From an uncultured bacterium (GTDB lineage Bacteria > Cyanobacteriota > Vampirovibrionia > Gastranaerophilales > Gastranaerophilaceae), in NCBI GenBank assembly GCA_900554095.1, contig USGC01000010.1:1-22816 (forward strand): DNA of 22,816 nt, written 5' to 3'. The notes under the pieces were generated by a model, which did not search any database, was not told the DNA's origin, and saw nothing but the letters and a program-made list of their open reading frames with translations. Below are positions 1 through 6,376 of this stretch, piece by piece. Positions within the stretch are counted from its first letter, which is position 1; every line of letters starts with the position of its first letter. The position numbers were made by a program, and so were the translations under genes.

Positions 1-2
1 CT

Positions 3-623
3 GAAATGGAATCCAAATTCATTGGTGAATCAGAAGAAAATTGGAGAACACTTTTTTCAGAAGCCATTGAAAACCAGCCAACAATCATGTTTCTTGATGA
101 ATTTGACAACGTAGCCAAGGTGAGAAACACTGAAAACGACCCCTACGGTGCTAAGGTTACAAACCAAATTCTGACATTAATGACAGACATTGATAACAAC
201 AAGGATGATGTCTTCGTAATCGCAGCAACTAACAAGCTTGACGTTCTCGATGAAGCAATCAAACGTTCAGGGCGTTTCGGCAAATGGCTCGAAATGCAGA
301 CTCCTGATTTGAATGGAGTTAAGCAGATTTTCAAAATTCATGCAAAAAACAAACCAATAGAAAACGACCTTGATTTAGAAAAGTATTACAAGAAAATGCA
401 TGATTTAAATGTTACCGGTGCAGATATCAGGGCGATTATCAACAACGCTTACGACAACAGTTACGAAAGGCTCGGAATTTACGCCAAAATGGATGCGGGA
501 ACCTTTAAACCTTCTGATATGGAGGATTTAAAAATTACCCAGCCGGACTTAGAACAGGCATTGGAAAAATTCACCAAAATGCGCAAGCCGCAAAGAAAAT
601 CCGTCGGATTTATAAACAAGTAA
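3..623 (+). CDS. AAA+ ATPase, C-terminal part (5' end outside window)
   Basis: The reading frame is open from the window edge, so the N-terminus and Walker A lie outside. What remains is a classical AAA module: a SKFIGESEENW stretch equivalent to the pore-side SKYVGESE segment of the Cdc48/FtsH/katanin type, Walker B IMFLDEFDNV, sensor 1 (AATNKLD), an arginine-finger region RSGRFGKW, and a helical lid with a GADIRAIINNA sensor-2 motif. The protein ends about 50 residues after the lid, with no protease domain visible (no HEXXH after the AAA module as in FtsH). An ATP-driven remodelling role is therefore supported by family knowledge, but the substrate is unknown. The in-frame ATG at 6 is internal to the AAA core and is not a credible start. 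A hairpin terminator follows 21 nt downstream. Confidence 0.9.
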   Translation, partial: EMESKFIGESEENWRTLFSEAIENQPTIMFLDEFDNVAKVRNTENDPYGAKVTNQILTLMTDIDNNKDDVFVIAATNKLDVLDEAIKRSGRFGKWLEMQTPDLNGVKQIFKIHAKNKPIENDLDLEKYYKKMHDLNVTGADIRAIINNAYDNSYERLGIYAKMDAGTFKPSDMEDLKITQPDLEQALEKFTKMRKPQRKSVGFINK

Positions 624-642
624 GAAACTAGAAATCTCACCT

Positions 643-1365
643 TTATACAGGGCTTCGGCTCTGTATTTTTTTTATGGCAAGGTATTTCTTCCGCTTCTTT
701 TCGTCAAATTTTTCAATCGCATACCTAAGCATTGTTCTGGGCATGTAAGGAGCGTTTTTGTCTAAGAATTTTTCAAGCGCCGTCTGATTGCGTTTGCCTG
801 CTTCTCTAAGCATCCATCCGCACGCTTTGTGCATCAAGTCGTGGCTGTGGCCCAAAAAGTATTCACTAATATCAAATATATAATCAAAACTGTTTTGTTT
901 AATAAAATATAAAGAACTTACAACGCTTATCCGCTCTGACCAAAGGTGCGACGACTGTGCAAGCCTTCTTAAATCATCTTCACTCCCGTAATTGTACACA
1001 AAATCCCCAGCAATATACGGAGCTGTCAAATCCACCAAATCCCAGTTATTTATGTAATTTGTATTGTTTATGTACAATTCGTAAATCTTTTTCTTATCAA
1101 TGCCCCTTTGATACTTCAAAACGCACATCAAAAGCGCCCCCAAGCGGATTTCATGAAAAGAACTTTTTAAAAGCTCTTGTATTTCATCCAATGGCATTTC
1201 TTTATAGAATTTCTTTGCAATTGCGCGCGTCTGCGGCACGGTCAAACCTAAAAAAACATCGCCTTCCCCGTAATCGCCTTTGCCGGTCTTGAAAAATCGC
1301 GAAAGATGTCTCGCTTTTTCTTCATTTTTTAATTCTGTAAATTCATTTAAAAAGTTTTGTATCAT
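643..1365 (-). CDS. DNA alkylation repair protein, AlkD-like HEAT-repeat glycosylase family
   Basis: A 240-residue all-helical protein of the DNA alkylation repair family (PF08713 / COG4912), whose characterised member AlkD excises N3- and N7-alkylated purines without base flipping. Diagnostic segments are NNWDLVDLTAPYIAG (W108, D112), SSHLWSERISVVSS (W142) and HKACGWMLREAGKR (W184, R187), matching the tryptophan/aspartate DNA-cradle positions of the family. An upstream in-frame ATG at 1401 would add 12 residues. I prefer the ATG at 1365 because a TATAAT box lies between the two, ending exactly 6 nt before this ATG; no SD is present, which suggests a leaderless mRNA. The gene is divergent from the tagged hypothetical gene at 1431. 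Its 3' end overlaps the terminator of the AAA+ gene. Confidence 0.85.
   Translation of the reverse strand: MIQNFLNEFTELKNEEKARHLSRFFKTGKGDYGEGDVFLGLTVPQTRAIAKKFYKEMPLDEIQELLKSSFHEIRLGALLMCVLKYQRGIDKKKIYELYINNTNYINNWDLVDLTAPYIAGDFVYNYGSEDDLRRLAQSSHLWSERISVVSSLYFIKQNSFDYIFDISEYFLGHSHDLMHKACGWMLREAGKRNQTALEKFLDKNAPYMPRTMLRYAIEKFDEKKRKKYLAIKKIQSRSPV
645..673 (+). terminator. Rho-independent terminator after the AAA+ gene
   Basis: A 9-bp stem (ATACAGGGC / GCTCTGTAT, one G-U pair) is closed by a TTCG tetraloop and followed by eight T residues. There is no T-run on the other side, so it acts only for the plus-strand gene. The stem lies within the last codons and stop codon of the convergent alkylation-repair gene. 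Confidence 0.9.
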
Positions 1366-1369
1366 TTTT

Positions 1370-1401
1370 TTATTATAATAACAAAAAAAATTTTTTACCA
1401 A
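1370..1401 (-). promoter_or_regulatory. Promoter of the AlkD-like gene, with palindromic -10
   Basis: On the minus strand, TTGGTA (1401-1396), an 18-nt spacer and TATAAT (1377-1372) lie in front of the ATG at 1365. The -10 sits in the perfect 12-bp palindrome TTATTATAATAA (1370-1381), so a plus-strand TATAAT at 1374-1379 is also present and could serve the gene at 1431 (about 45-nt leader). Confidence 0.55.
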
Positions 1402-1430
1402 TTTTATTTACCTACATAAAAGGAAAAAAT

Positions 1431-2096
1431 ATGCAGATACAAAATAATTATTCACCAAACTTTAGAGGACTTGAGGTTTCAAAAGACGCTAAAAAGCTTA
1501 TGAAATATGCTGACAGGGTTGTCAGAAAGGTTAATCCTGAATTCAAAGAGGTTGTAGTCGAAGAAGGAGGCAGGCTGCCAATTTTGTCTACTCTTATTGA
1601 AAAAATCGCCAAAAGGCAGATAGATAACCCTAACCATATTAAAATAGATCTTTTGGACAGAAATAAAAAATTACTTCAAATAAAACTTTTAGATAATAAA
1701 GGCTACACCAACCGCACCTGGGAAATGAGCCCGATGCCAAAGCTTGGGTCATTTAGAGAAATCTATCCGGATGCCCCTTTTCATTATTCAACGGATTACA
1801 ACAATGGCAAAATCTACGGCAAACACGAATTTTACAATCTTCTCGACACTGTTGAATTTCACGCTGATAGACTTAAAGAACAGAACCTCGTAATCCCCAA
1901 AATCAGCCACAAAGCTTTACCAAAAGTTGAAAAAATAAAGCCGCACCATCAAAGAAATATTTTACACGTGCAAAGACCGTTTTTAAAACTTCGGAAAATG
2001 CTTGAGAATTTAAACAAACCTGAAAAGCACAAACCTTCTGAAAAACCGCACATTCCGCGCAAAATGAAAAAAGCGCTCCAAAAATCAGGTGCTTAA
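1431..2096 (+). CDS. Hypothetical protein with N-terminal NYSPNFRG tag and basic tail
   Basis: A 221-residue protein with no enzyme motif I recognise. It starts MQIQNNYSPNFRGLEV; short N-terminal tags ending in F-x-G are, as I recall, frequent in proteins of Gastranaerophilales. Residues 15-150 look like a compact alpha/beta domain that may relate to Lys/Arg-rich hypothetical proteins of the same lineage. Residues 155-221 are rich in Lys, His and Pro and probably unstructured, possibly nucleic-acid or surface binding (inference). No signal peptide or membrane segment is visible. The start is set by AAAAGG (1418-1423) 7 nt before the ATG. The stop codon shares the palindrome TTAA with the stop of the convergent exporter gene, giving a 4-bp overlap. 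Confidence 0.75.
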   Translation: MQIQNNYSPNFRGLEVSKDAKKLMKYADRVVRKVNPEFKEVVVEEGGRLPILSTLIEKIAKRQIDNPNHIKIDLLDRNKKLLQIKLLDNKGYTNRTWEMSPMPKLGSFREIYPDAPFHYSTDYNNGKIYGKHEFYNLLDTVEFHADRLKEQNLVIPKISHKALPKVEKIKPHHQRNILHVQRPFLKLRKMLENLNKPEKHKPSEKPHIPRKMKKALQKSGA

Positions 2097-3637
2097 GCAT
2101 TTTTACGGCGAATTGCGAGAACCAACGGGATTATTATAAATGCTGAAACTCCAAAATATCTGAAAGTTTCAACATATCCCCAAAGGCTGGCCTGCTGCAA
2201 AAGTTGATTATATATCTGGGTTTGAGCCATATGGAGCGCTGTTGCCCAGTCTGTATTCTGAACAAAACTTGCCGCTAATGAATTTAGTTTTTGCATGTAA
2301 GCATCCGATGAAAAGTTTAAATGTCCAACCATCATCATCTGGTGCATTTGCGAAAATCTCGTTATCATTGTTGTAGCAATTGATGTTCCAATGGCGGCAC
2401 CTGTGTTCTTTAACAAATTCTGAACACCTGCCGCATTTGTCTGCTGCTCGTTTGTCAAAGTAGAACAAGATAACGTCATCATAGGCACCATTGCCATAAT
2501 CATTCCAAGGCCAAACACAAAATTAGGCAAAGCAATATCAATCAGGGCGATTTGCGTGTTTATTTGCCCAAACATCAGCCCGCCTATCCCTAGAATTATC
2601 AAACCACATACAATCAACGGTTTCGCACCGATTTTAGGAGTCAAAACCCAGCACAAAACGGTCGCAAGCAAACATCCGCCTCCGCGAGGAACCATTGATA
2701 ACCCGCTTAAAAATGAAGTATAACCCATTAACTGCTGCAACATTGACGGCAAAATAGCAGCCGATGCCATCATTACCCCCATAAGAACAAACAAAACCGT
2801 CGTTCCGAAAAAGAAGTTTTTATCTTTTAATACTGACAAATCAATCAGGGGCTTCTTCTTTTTTATTTGAATTGTGAAGAATGCAACCATCGCCATCATT
2901 GAAATAGCAAAGGTTTTGCATATCCAAGCCGCCGAAAACCAGTCTGCATCATTGCCTTTATCAAGTACCACCTGCAACGTCAAAAGCCAAACACATAAAA
3001 AGAAAAATCCAGAATAATCCATAGTTACACTTTTTTGTTTTTTAGCATAAGGCGGGTCTTCAACGAGTTTTTTAATCAAGTGGAAAGCAATTATCCCAAA
3101 AGGCACATTAATAAAATATATGAACGGCCAAGACAGGGTTTCGGTAAGCCACCCTCCAAGCGCCGGCCCCATAATAGGCGCCATTACAACCCCAAGCCCG
3201 AAAACTGCCATTGAAGCAGCACGCTGCTCTTTTGGAAAAATTTCAAAAATAATCGCCTGAGATATCGGCATAATTCCGCCGCCTCCAATGCCCTGCAAGA
3301 TACGTGAAACAAGTATCATAGGCATTGAATTCGACAATCCGCAAAGAACTGAAGCAACTGTAAAAATAGTTACGCTTATGAGAAAATACGCTTTTCTCCC
3401 CAAAAGTTTTGAGAAAAAGTCAACAGCGGGAATTACAATACCGCTTGCCACAAGGTAGCTTGTAATAATCCAAGTTGATTCGTTATGACTGACAGAAAAA
3501 CTTCCTGCCATATAAGGCAAAGCAACATTTGATATGGTTTCATCCAGTGCAAACATAAATACCGTAAGCATTACAGGTATCATTGTCAGCCATGGATTAA
3601 CACTTGCCTTCCACGGTTCTGCCGGGGGTTGCTGCAT
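2093..3637 (-). CDS. DHA2-family (EmrB/QacA) drug:H+ antiporter, MFS
   Basis: A 514-residue polytopic protein with the 14-helix layout of the DHA2 multidrug exporters. Signature motifs are LDETISNVALP (motif D1, helix 1), FFSKLLGRKAYF (motif A, loop 2-3), RILQGIGGGG (motif B, helix 4) and GVVMAPIMGPALGGWL (antiporter motif C, helix 5). It would expel amphipathic or cationic drugs across the inner membrane; EmrB relatives work with an EmrA-type adaptor and TolC, and no EmrA is adjacent here. I choose ATG 3637 over the TTG at 3649: GGAGGAG sits immediately upstream of 3637, and starting at 3649 would place that SD inside the coding sequence. It lies downstream of the sfp/HD/TIGR04076 genes on the same strand but after a probable terminator and its own operator-like palindrome, so it is probably a separate, inducible unit. 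Confidence 0.92.
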   Translation of the reverse strand: MQQPPAEPWKASVNPWLTMIPVMLTVFMFALDETISNVALPYMAGSFSVSHNESTWIITSYLVASGIVIPAVDFFSKLLGRKAYFLISVTIFTVASVLCGLSNSMPMILVSRILQGIGGGGIMPISQAIIFEIFPKEQRAASMAVFGLGVVMAPIMGPALGGWLTETLSWPFIYFINVPFGIIAFHLIKKLVEDPPYAKKQKSVTMDYSGFFFLCVWLLTLQVVLDKGNDADWFSAAWICKTFAISMMAMVAFFTIQIKKKKPLIDLSVLKDKNFFFGTTVLFVLMGVMMASAAILPSMLQQLMGYTSFLSGLSMVPRGGGCLLATVLCWVLTPKIGAKPLIVCGLIILGIGGLMFGQINTQIALIDIALPNFVFGLGMIMAMVPMMTLSCSTLTNEQQTNAAGVQNLLKNTGAAIGTSIATTMITRFSQMHQMMMVGHLNFSSDAYMQKLNSLAASFVQNTDWATALHMAQTQIYNQLLQQASLWGYVETFRYFGVSAFIIIPLVLAIRRKNA

Positions 3638-3652
3638 ATTCTCCTCCAATAT

Positions 3653-3668
3653 TGTAGATTTATCTACA
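3653..3668. promoter_or_regulatory. Operator-like inverted repeat upstream of the drug exporter
   Basis: TGTAGAT-TT-ATCTACA is a perfect 7-bp inverted repeat with a 2-nt centre, ending 15 bp upstream of the exporter ATG and just 5' of its SD. The size and position resemble MarR- or TetR-type operators that control MFS exporters. No such regulator gene is in the window. Confidence 0.5.
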
Positions 3669-3681
3669 TAAATTTAACCAC

Positions 3682-3700
3682 AAAAAACCGGCTTTGCCAA
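3682..3700 (-). terminator. Weak Rho-independent terminator after the TIGR04076 gene
   Basis: On the minus strand TTGGC-AAA-GCCGG forms a 5-bp stem (two G-U pairs) followed by TTTTTT. It begins 11 nt after the stop at 3712 and separates this operon from the exporter gene. Confidence 0.5.
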
Positions 3701-3711
3701 TGAGAAAATTT

Positions 3712-4056
3712 TTACTGTACAGGTGTGTAATTTATGACTGATTTTTCATCAGTTGCTTCAAGCTTGAAAATAACCGGGCGCAAACCGTCGTTACAAGAGA
3801 CGATTGCAACACCAGGAATTTTAATCCAGTCGCCGTAGTAAAAAAGTTCTTTATATGCGCCGTGAGAAAGTGCAAAAACATATTGATAAACAGCTTTCCA
3901 AGCTTCATCACAAAAACCCTCGGGTTTTGCGTAATCTGCATAAAAAACTTGGCCTACCGTCATCATAGGACAAGCTTTTAAACCTTCAGCTCCATATTCT
4001 TTTGCAAGTTCTTCATCAAGAGTTGTCTTTAATACAGTGATTTTAACTTTATTCAT
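3712..4056 (-). CDS. TIGR04076 family protein, function unknown
   Basis: A 114-residue small cytoplasmic protein matching my recollection of the TIGR04076 family, recognisable by KVKITVLKTT at the start, GLKACPMMTVGQVF and YAKPEGFCDEAWKAVYQYV in the middle, and WIKIPGVAIVSCNDGLRPV near the end. Three conserved cysteines (in CPMM, FCDEAW and SCNDGLRP) suggest a metal or redox site, but no reaction is known to me. A GTG at 4083 could extend it by nine residues. I choose ATG 4056 because AAGGG lies upstream and family members start with MxKVKITV. It follows the HD-domain gene by 14 nt, so the two are almost certainly cotranscribed. Confidence 0.85.
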   Translation of the reverse strand: MNKVKITVLKTTLDEELAKEYGAEGLKACPMMTVGQVFYADYAKPEGFCDEAWKAVYQYVFALSHGAYKELFYYGDWIKIPGVAIVSCNDGLRPVIFKLEATDEKSVINYTPVQ

Positions 4057-4070
4057 AACCAAGTCCCTTT

Positions 4071-4877
4071 TTACAAGTAACACTTGCTTTCTTCGCCTTC
4101 GACACCCGCGTATAATTCAACGTATTGCTTTGCCGGGCTGGAGTCGATTTTGGTTAAGAGAACCTCTTCAATCTGGAAAAACCCCACATCGCCTGACATT
4201 GTAATATCAATTCTTATAGGCTTGCGCTCACCGTGGTGAATTCCGACGCGATTAATAGCATTCGCTGAATATTTGTGAATATCACCGACACGCGGAGTTG
4301 TATTGATTGAAAGCGGAATTCTTGCGCGGCCTTTTGTCATATCGCAGCCGTCTGCAATTAAAATTATACCTGCTTCTATTGAGTGGATTCTTTTGAACGA
4401 CATATGGCCTGCTATAGCTTCTGTTGCAAGGGACTTTATAACCACGCGCTTGTGAAGATCTTGAGCAAATACATAATTCAATGCTCTTTCCATGATAGGC
4501 TGCGAAAGTATTACAGACATATCTTCATGCCCTTGTCTTCCGATTGACATGCCTAAATCGTGCATTAAGCCGGCTAAAATTACAGCGCACATACTGTCTT
4601 CAAATGTTCCTATTTCTTCTTTTTCAAGAGAAGTCTTTATTCCCGACTGTTGAAGAATATTAAGCATTTTAATTGCATTACCCGCCACCTGACGCATATG
4701 CACTGGCCCGTGGTCGTTGAACCCAAGACGCTTGATAGATACTGAATTTGCATATTCTTGCAATTCCTGCAATTCTTCGTCCGCAAAAAGGTAATTGACC
4801 AACTTCAAACAGTTTTCGCTGTTTTCTAATCTTTTTAAAATTTTATTTTCTAAAGCTATTTCTTTAACTGATTTCAT
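4071..4877 (-). CDS. HD-domain metal-dependent phosphohydrolase
   Basis: A 268-residue HD-superfamily hydrolase. Metal-binding motifs in order are NDHGPVHMRQV (H56, H60), LAGLMHDLGM (H106-D107), GRQGHEDMSV (H117), AGHMS (H158) and ADGCDMTKGRARIP (D176), as in COG2316-type predicted HD hydrolases. The likely reaction is hydrolysis of a phosphoester (nucleotide or similar); the substrate is not deducible. A C-terminal domain from about residue 200 carries an IDITMSGDVGFFQIEEV beta-rich segment. An in-frame TTG at 4889 would add four residues; neither start has a clear SD. The PPTase stop is only 6-18 nt upstream, which suggests translational coupling. A TATAAT at 4916-4911, inside the end of the upstream gene, could be an internal promoter. 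Confidence 0.85.
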   Translation of the reverse strand: MKSVKEIALENKILKRLENSENCLKLVNYLFADEELQELQEYANSVSIKRLGFNDHGPVHMRQVAGNAIKMLNILQQSGIKTSLEKEEIGTFEDSMCAVILAGLMHDLGMSIGRQGHEDMSVILSQPIMERALNYVFAQDLHKRVVIKSLATEAIAGHMSFKRIHSIEAGIILIADGCDMTKGRARIPLSINTTPRVGDIHKYSANAINRVGIHHGERKPIRIDITMSGDVGFFQIEEVLLTKIDSSPAKQYVELYAGVEGEESKCYL

Positions 4878-4895
4878 AATTTTTGCCAATCTAAA

Positions 4896-5450
4896 TTATT
4901 TACTTACAATATTATAATAACATATTTTGAAACAGTTTTGTACATTATGCGTGCCACCAGTGGGCAAAATTTCATATAAATTAAATTTATCAGGATTTTT
5001 GCAGCAGACAGAGCACATGTAATTTTCAAATTCAAATGAAATTACAGACTGCTTTTTACTCTTATATTCCGCCTCGTAAGCAGTCCAATAGCGGTAAAAA
5101 TCTTTTTCATCTTCAAAATCACGTTTAAAATATTTTGAAAGCCGTTGAATATTTCTTGTTTTCATTTCCTCAATGTCAAAGCCTATGTCAAATTCATCAA
5201 ACGCCGCAGCCGCAATGTTTTTTGAATGCGAAATACTGAATTGCAGCGATGGAATTTCAAATTGCGGTTTTTTATTCTTAACAATGATTTCTGTGTCTTT
5301 TATGTTGTAAAAATTTTTCGCCGCATAATTTACCAGAAACCTTGCCGCACTGTATTCTATACAGCGCTTTGGGGATTTGAATTCCTCTGTTATCAAACTG
5401 TTATCAACATTTTTCAAAAAATTATCTATTCTTATAAAAAAGATATTCAT
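4896..5450 (-). CDS. 4'-phosphopantetheinyl transferase, Sfp superfamily
   Basis: A 184-residue enzyme that transfers phosphopantetheine from CoA to a serine of an acyl/peptidyl carrier protein. Family motifs present are FSISHSKN (residues 71-78), DIGFDIEE (Mg2+ ligands D92 and E94) and YWTAYEAEYKSK (W122, E126, K130). In the usual W-[ST]-x-K-E-[AS]-x-x-K motif the first lysine is Tyr125 here; E126 and the final lysine K130 are retained. Length is between AcpS (~120) and Sfp (~225). No NRPS or PKS is nearby, so the partner may be the fatty-acid ACP. There is no SD: the ATG lies exactly 6 nt after TAAAAT, consistent with a leaderless mRNA. It heads a minus-strand operon with the HD hydrolase and TIGR04076 genes. 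Confidence 0.87.
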   Translation of the reverse strand: MNIFFIRIDNFLKNVDNSLITEEFKSPKRCIEYSAARFLVNYAAKNFYNIKDTEIIVKNKKPQFEIPSLQFSISHSKNIAAAAFDEFDIGFDIEEMKTRNIQRLSKYFKRDFEDEKDFYRYWTAYEAEYKSKKQSVISFEFENYMCSVCCKNPDKFNLYEILPTGGTHNVQNCFKICYYNIVSK

Positions 5451-5465
5451 GTTAAAATTTTAGCA
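5450..5465. promoter_or_regulatory. Symmetric divergent promoter between PPTase and DMT permease
   Basis: TGTTAAAATTTTAGCA reads as an extended -10 (TGnTAAAAT) on both strands around the palindrome TAAAATTTTA (5453-5462). Rightward firing gives a ~26-nt leader carrying AAAAGG for the permease. Leftward firing starts at about the A of the PPTase ATG. Confidence 0.55.
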
Positions 5466-5490
5466 TAAAGAGAGATTAAAAGGCACGTTG

Positions 5491-6375
5491 ATGAAAAGGA
5501 AAGTTTTAGGTTTAATAAACGGCTCAATTGCCGCTGCAAGTTACGGTACAAACCCCTTGTTTGCCCTTCCGCTTTACGCCGGGGGCATTGGCGTAAATTC
5601 TGTATTATTTTACAGGTATTTTATTGCGGTTATTATTTACGGAATTTGGATAAAATTTTTCAAAAAAAGTTCGCTCAAAATCTCACAAAAAGAATTCTTG
5701 CCGCTGTTGGTACTGGGCATAGTGTTTTCGTTATCATCGCTAACGCTTTTTGATGCATTTCAATACATTGAAATCGGAATTGCGTGTACAATTTTATTTA
5801 TATACCCTGTTCTTGTGGCTTTAATTATGGCAGTATTTTACAAAGAAAAGCTTACCAAAAGTGTGATATTTTCAATACTTTTGACCACAGTTGGCATTGC
5901 ACTTTTATACAAAAGCACAGCTAATACTGCCTTAAACCTTCACGGCGTAGCGATTGTTCTGCTTTCTGCGCTTTTGTACGCCTGCTACATCGTCGGCGTC
6001 AAAAATAACAAAACCGTGAAACATATCAAAAGTGATAAATTAAGCTTTTATGTAATGCTTTTTGGGCTGCTGGTTTATGTAGTGAATTTAAAATTCTGCA
6101 CACAGCTTCAAATCATACACAGTCCGTTTTTGTGGTTATGTACAATTGCGCTTGCTGTATTTCCGACGATAATTTCTCTGGAGACAATTACGATAGCCAT
6201 CAAGCTGATAGGCTCAACCCCGACGGCAATCCTTGGGGCTTTAGAACCTTTAACAGCAATCTTTTTTGGAGTTGTGTTTTTCCATGAAAGACTTACGCCG
6301 CGGATAATACTTGGAGTTGTTCTTATCTTAGGCGGCGTAATCCTTATCATACTGAAAAATGTCAAGAAGCGATGA
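5491..6375 (+). CDS. EamA/DMT-superfamily permease
   Basis: A 294-residue inner-membrane protein with two tandem EamA-type halves (about residues 5-135 and 150-290) and ten predicted helices. The second half ends in the typical ATILGALEPLTAIFFGVVFFHERLTPR-like segment: a helix with EPL/TAI, then HERLTP before the last helix. Members export or import small metabolites (amino acids, sugars, nucleosides); the substrate is unknown. I start at ATG 5491 rather than the TTG at 5488 because AAAAGG at 5478-5483 has optimal 7-nt spacing. It is divergent from the PPTase gene and convergent with the TolC-like gene, with one base between stop codons and no obvious terminator. Confidence 0.88.
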   Translation: MKRKVLGLINGSIAAASYGTNPLFALPLYAGGIGVNSVLFYRYFIAVIIYGIWIKFFKKSSLKISQKEFLPLLVLGIVFSLSSLTLFDAFQYIEIGIACTILFIYPVLVALIMAVFYKEKLTKSVIFSILLTTVGIALLYKSTANTALNLHGVAIVLLSALLYACYIVGVKNNKTVKHIKSDKLSFYVMLFGLLVYVVNLKFCTQLQIIHSPFLWLCTIALAVFPTIISLETITIAIKLIGSTPTAILGALEPLTAIFFGVVFFHERLTPRIILGVVLILGGVILIILKNVKKR

Positions 6376-6376
6376 A

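Noticed and set aside
3647..3649. TTG start of the exporter
   Set aside because: It would place the strong GGAGGAG SD inside the coding sequence; the ATG at 3637 uses that SD.
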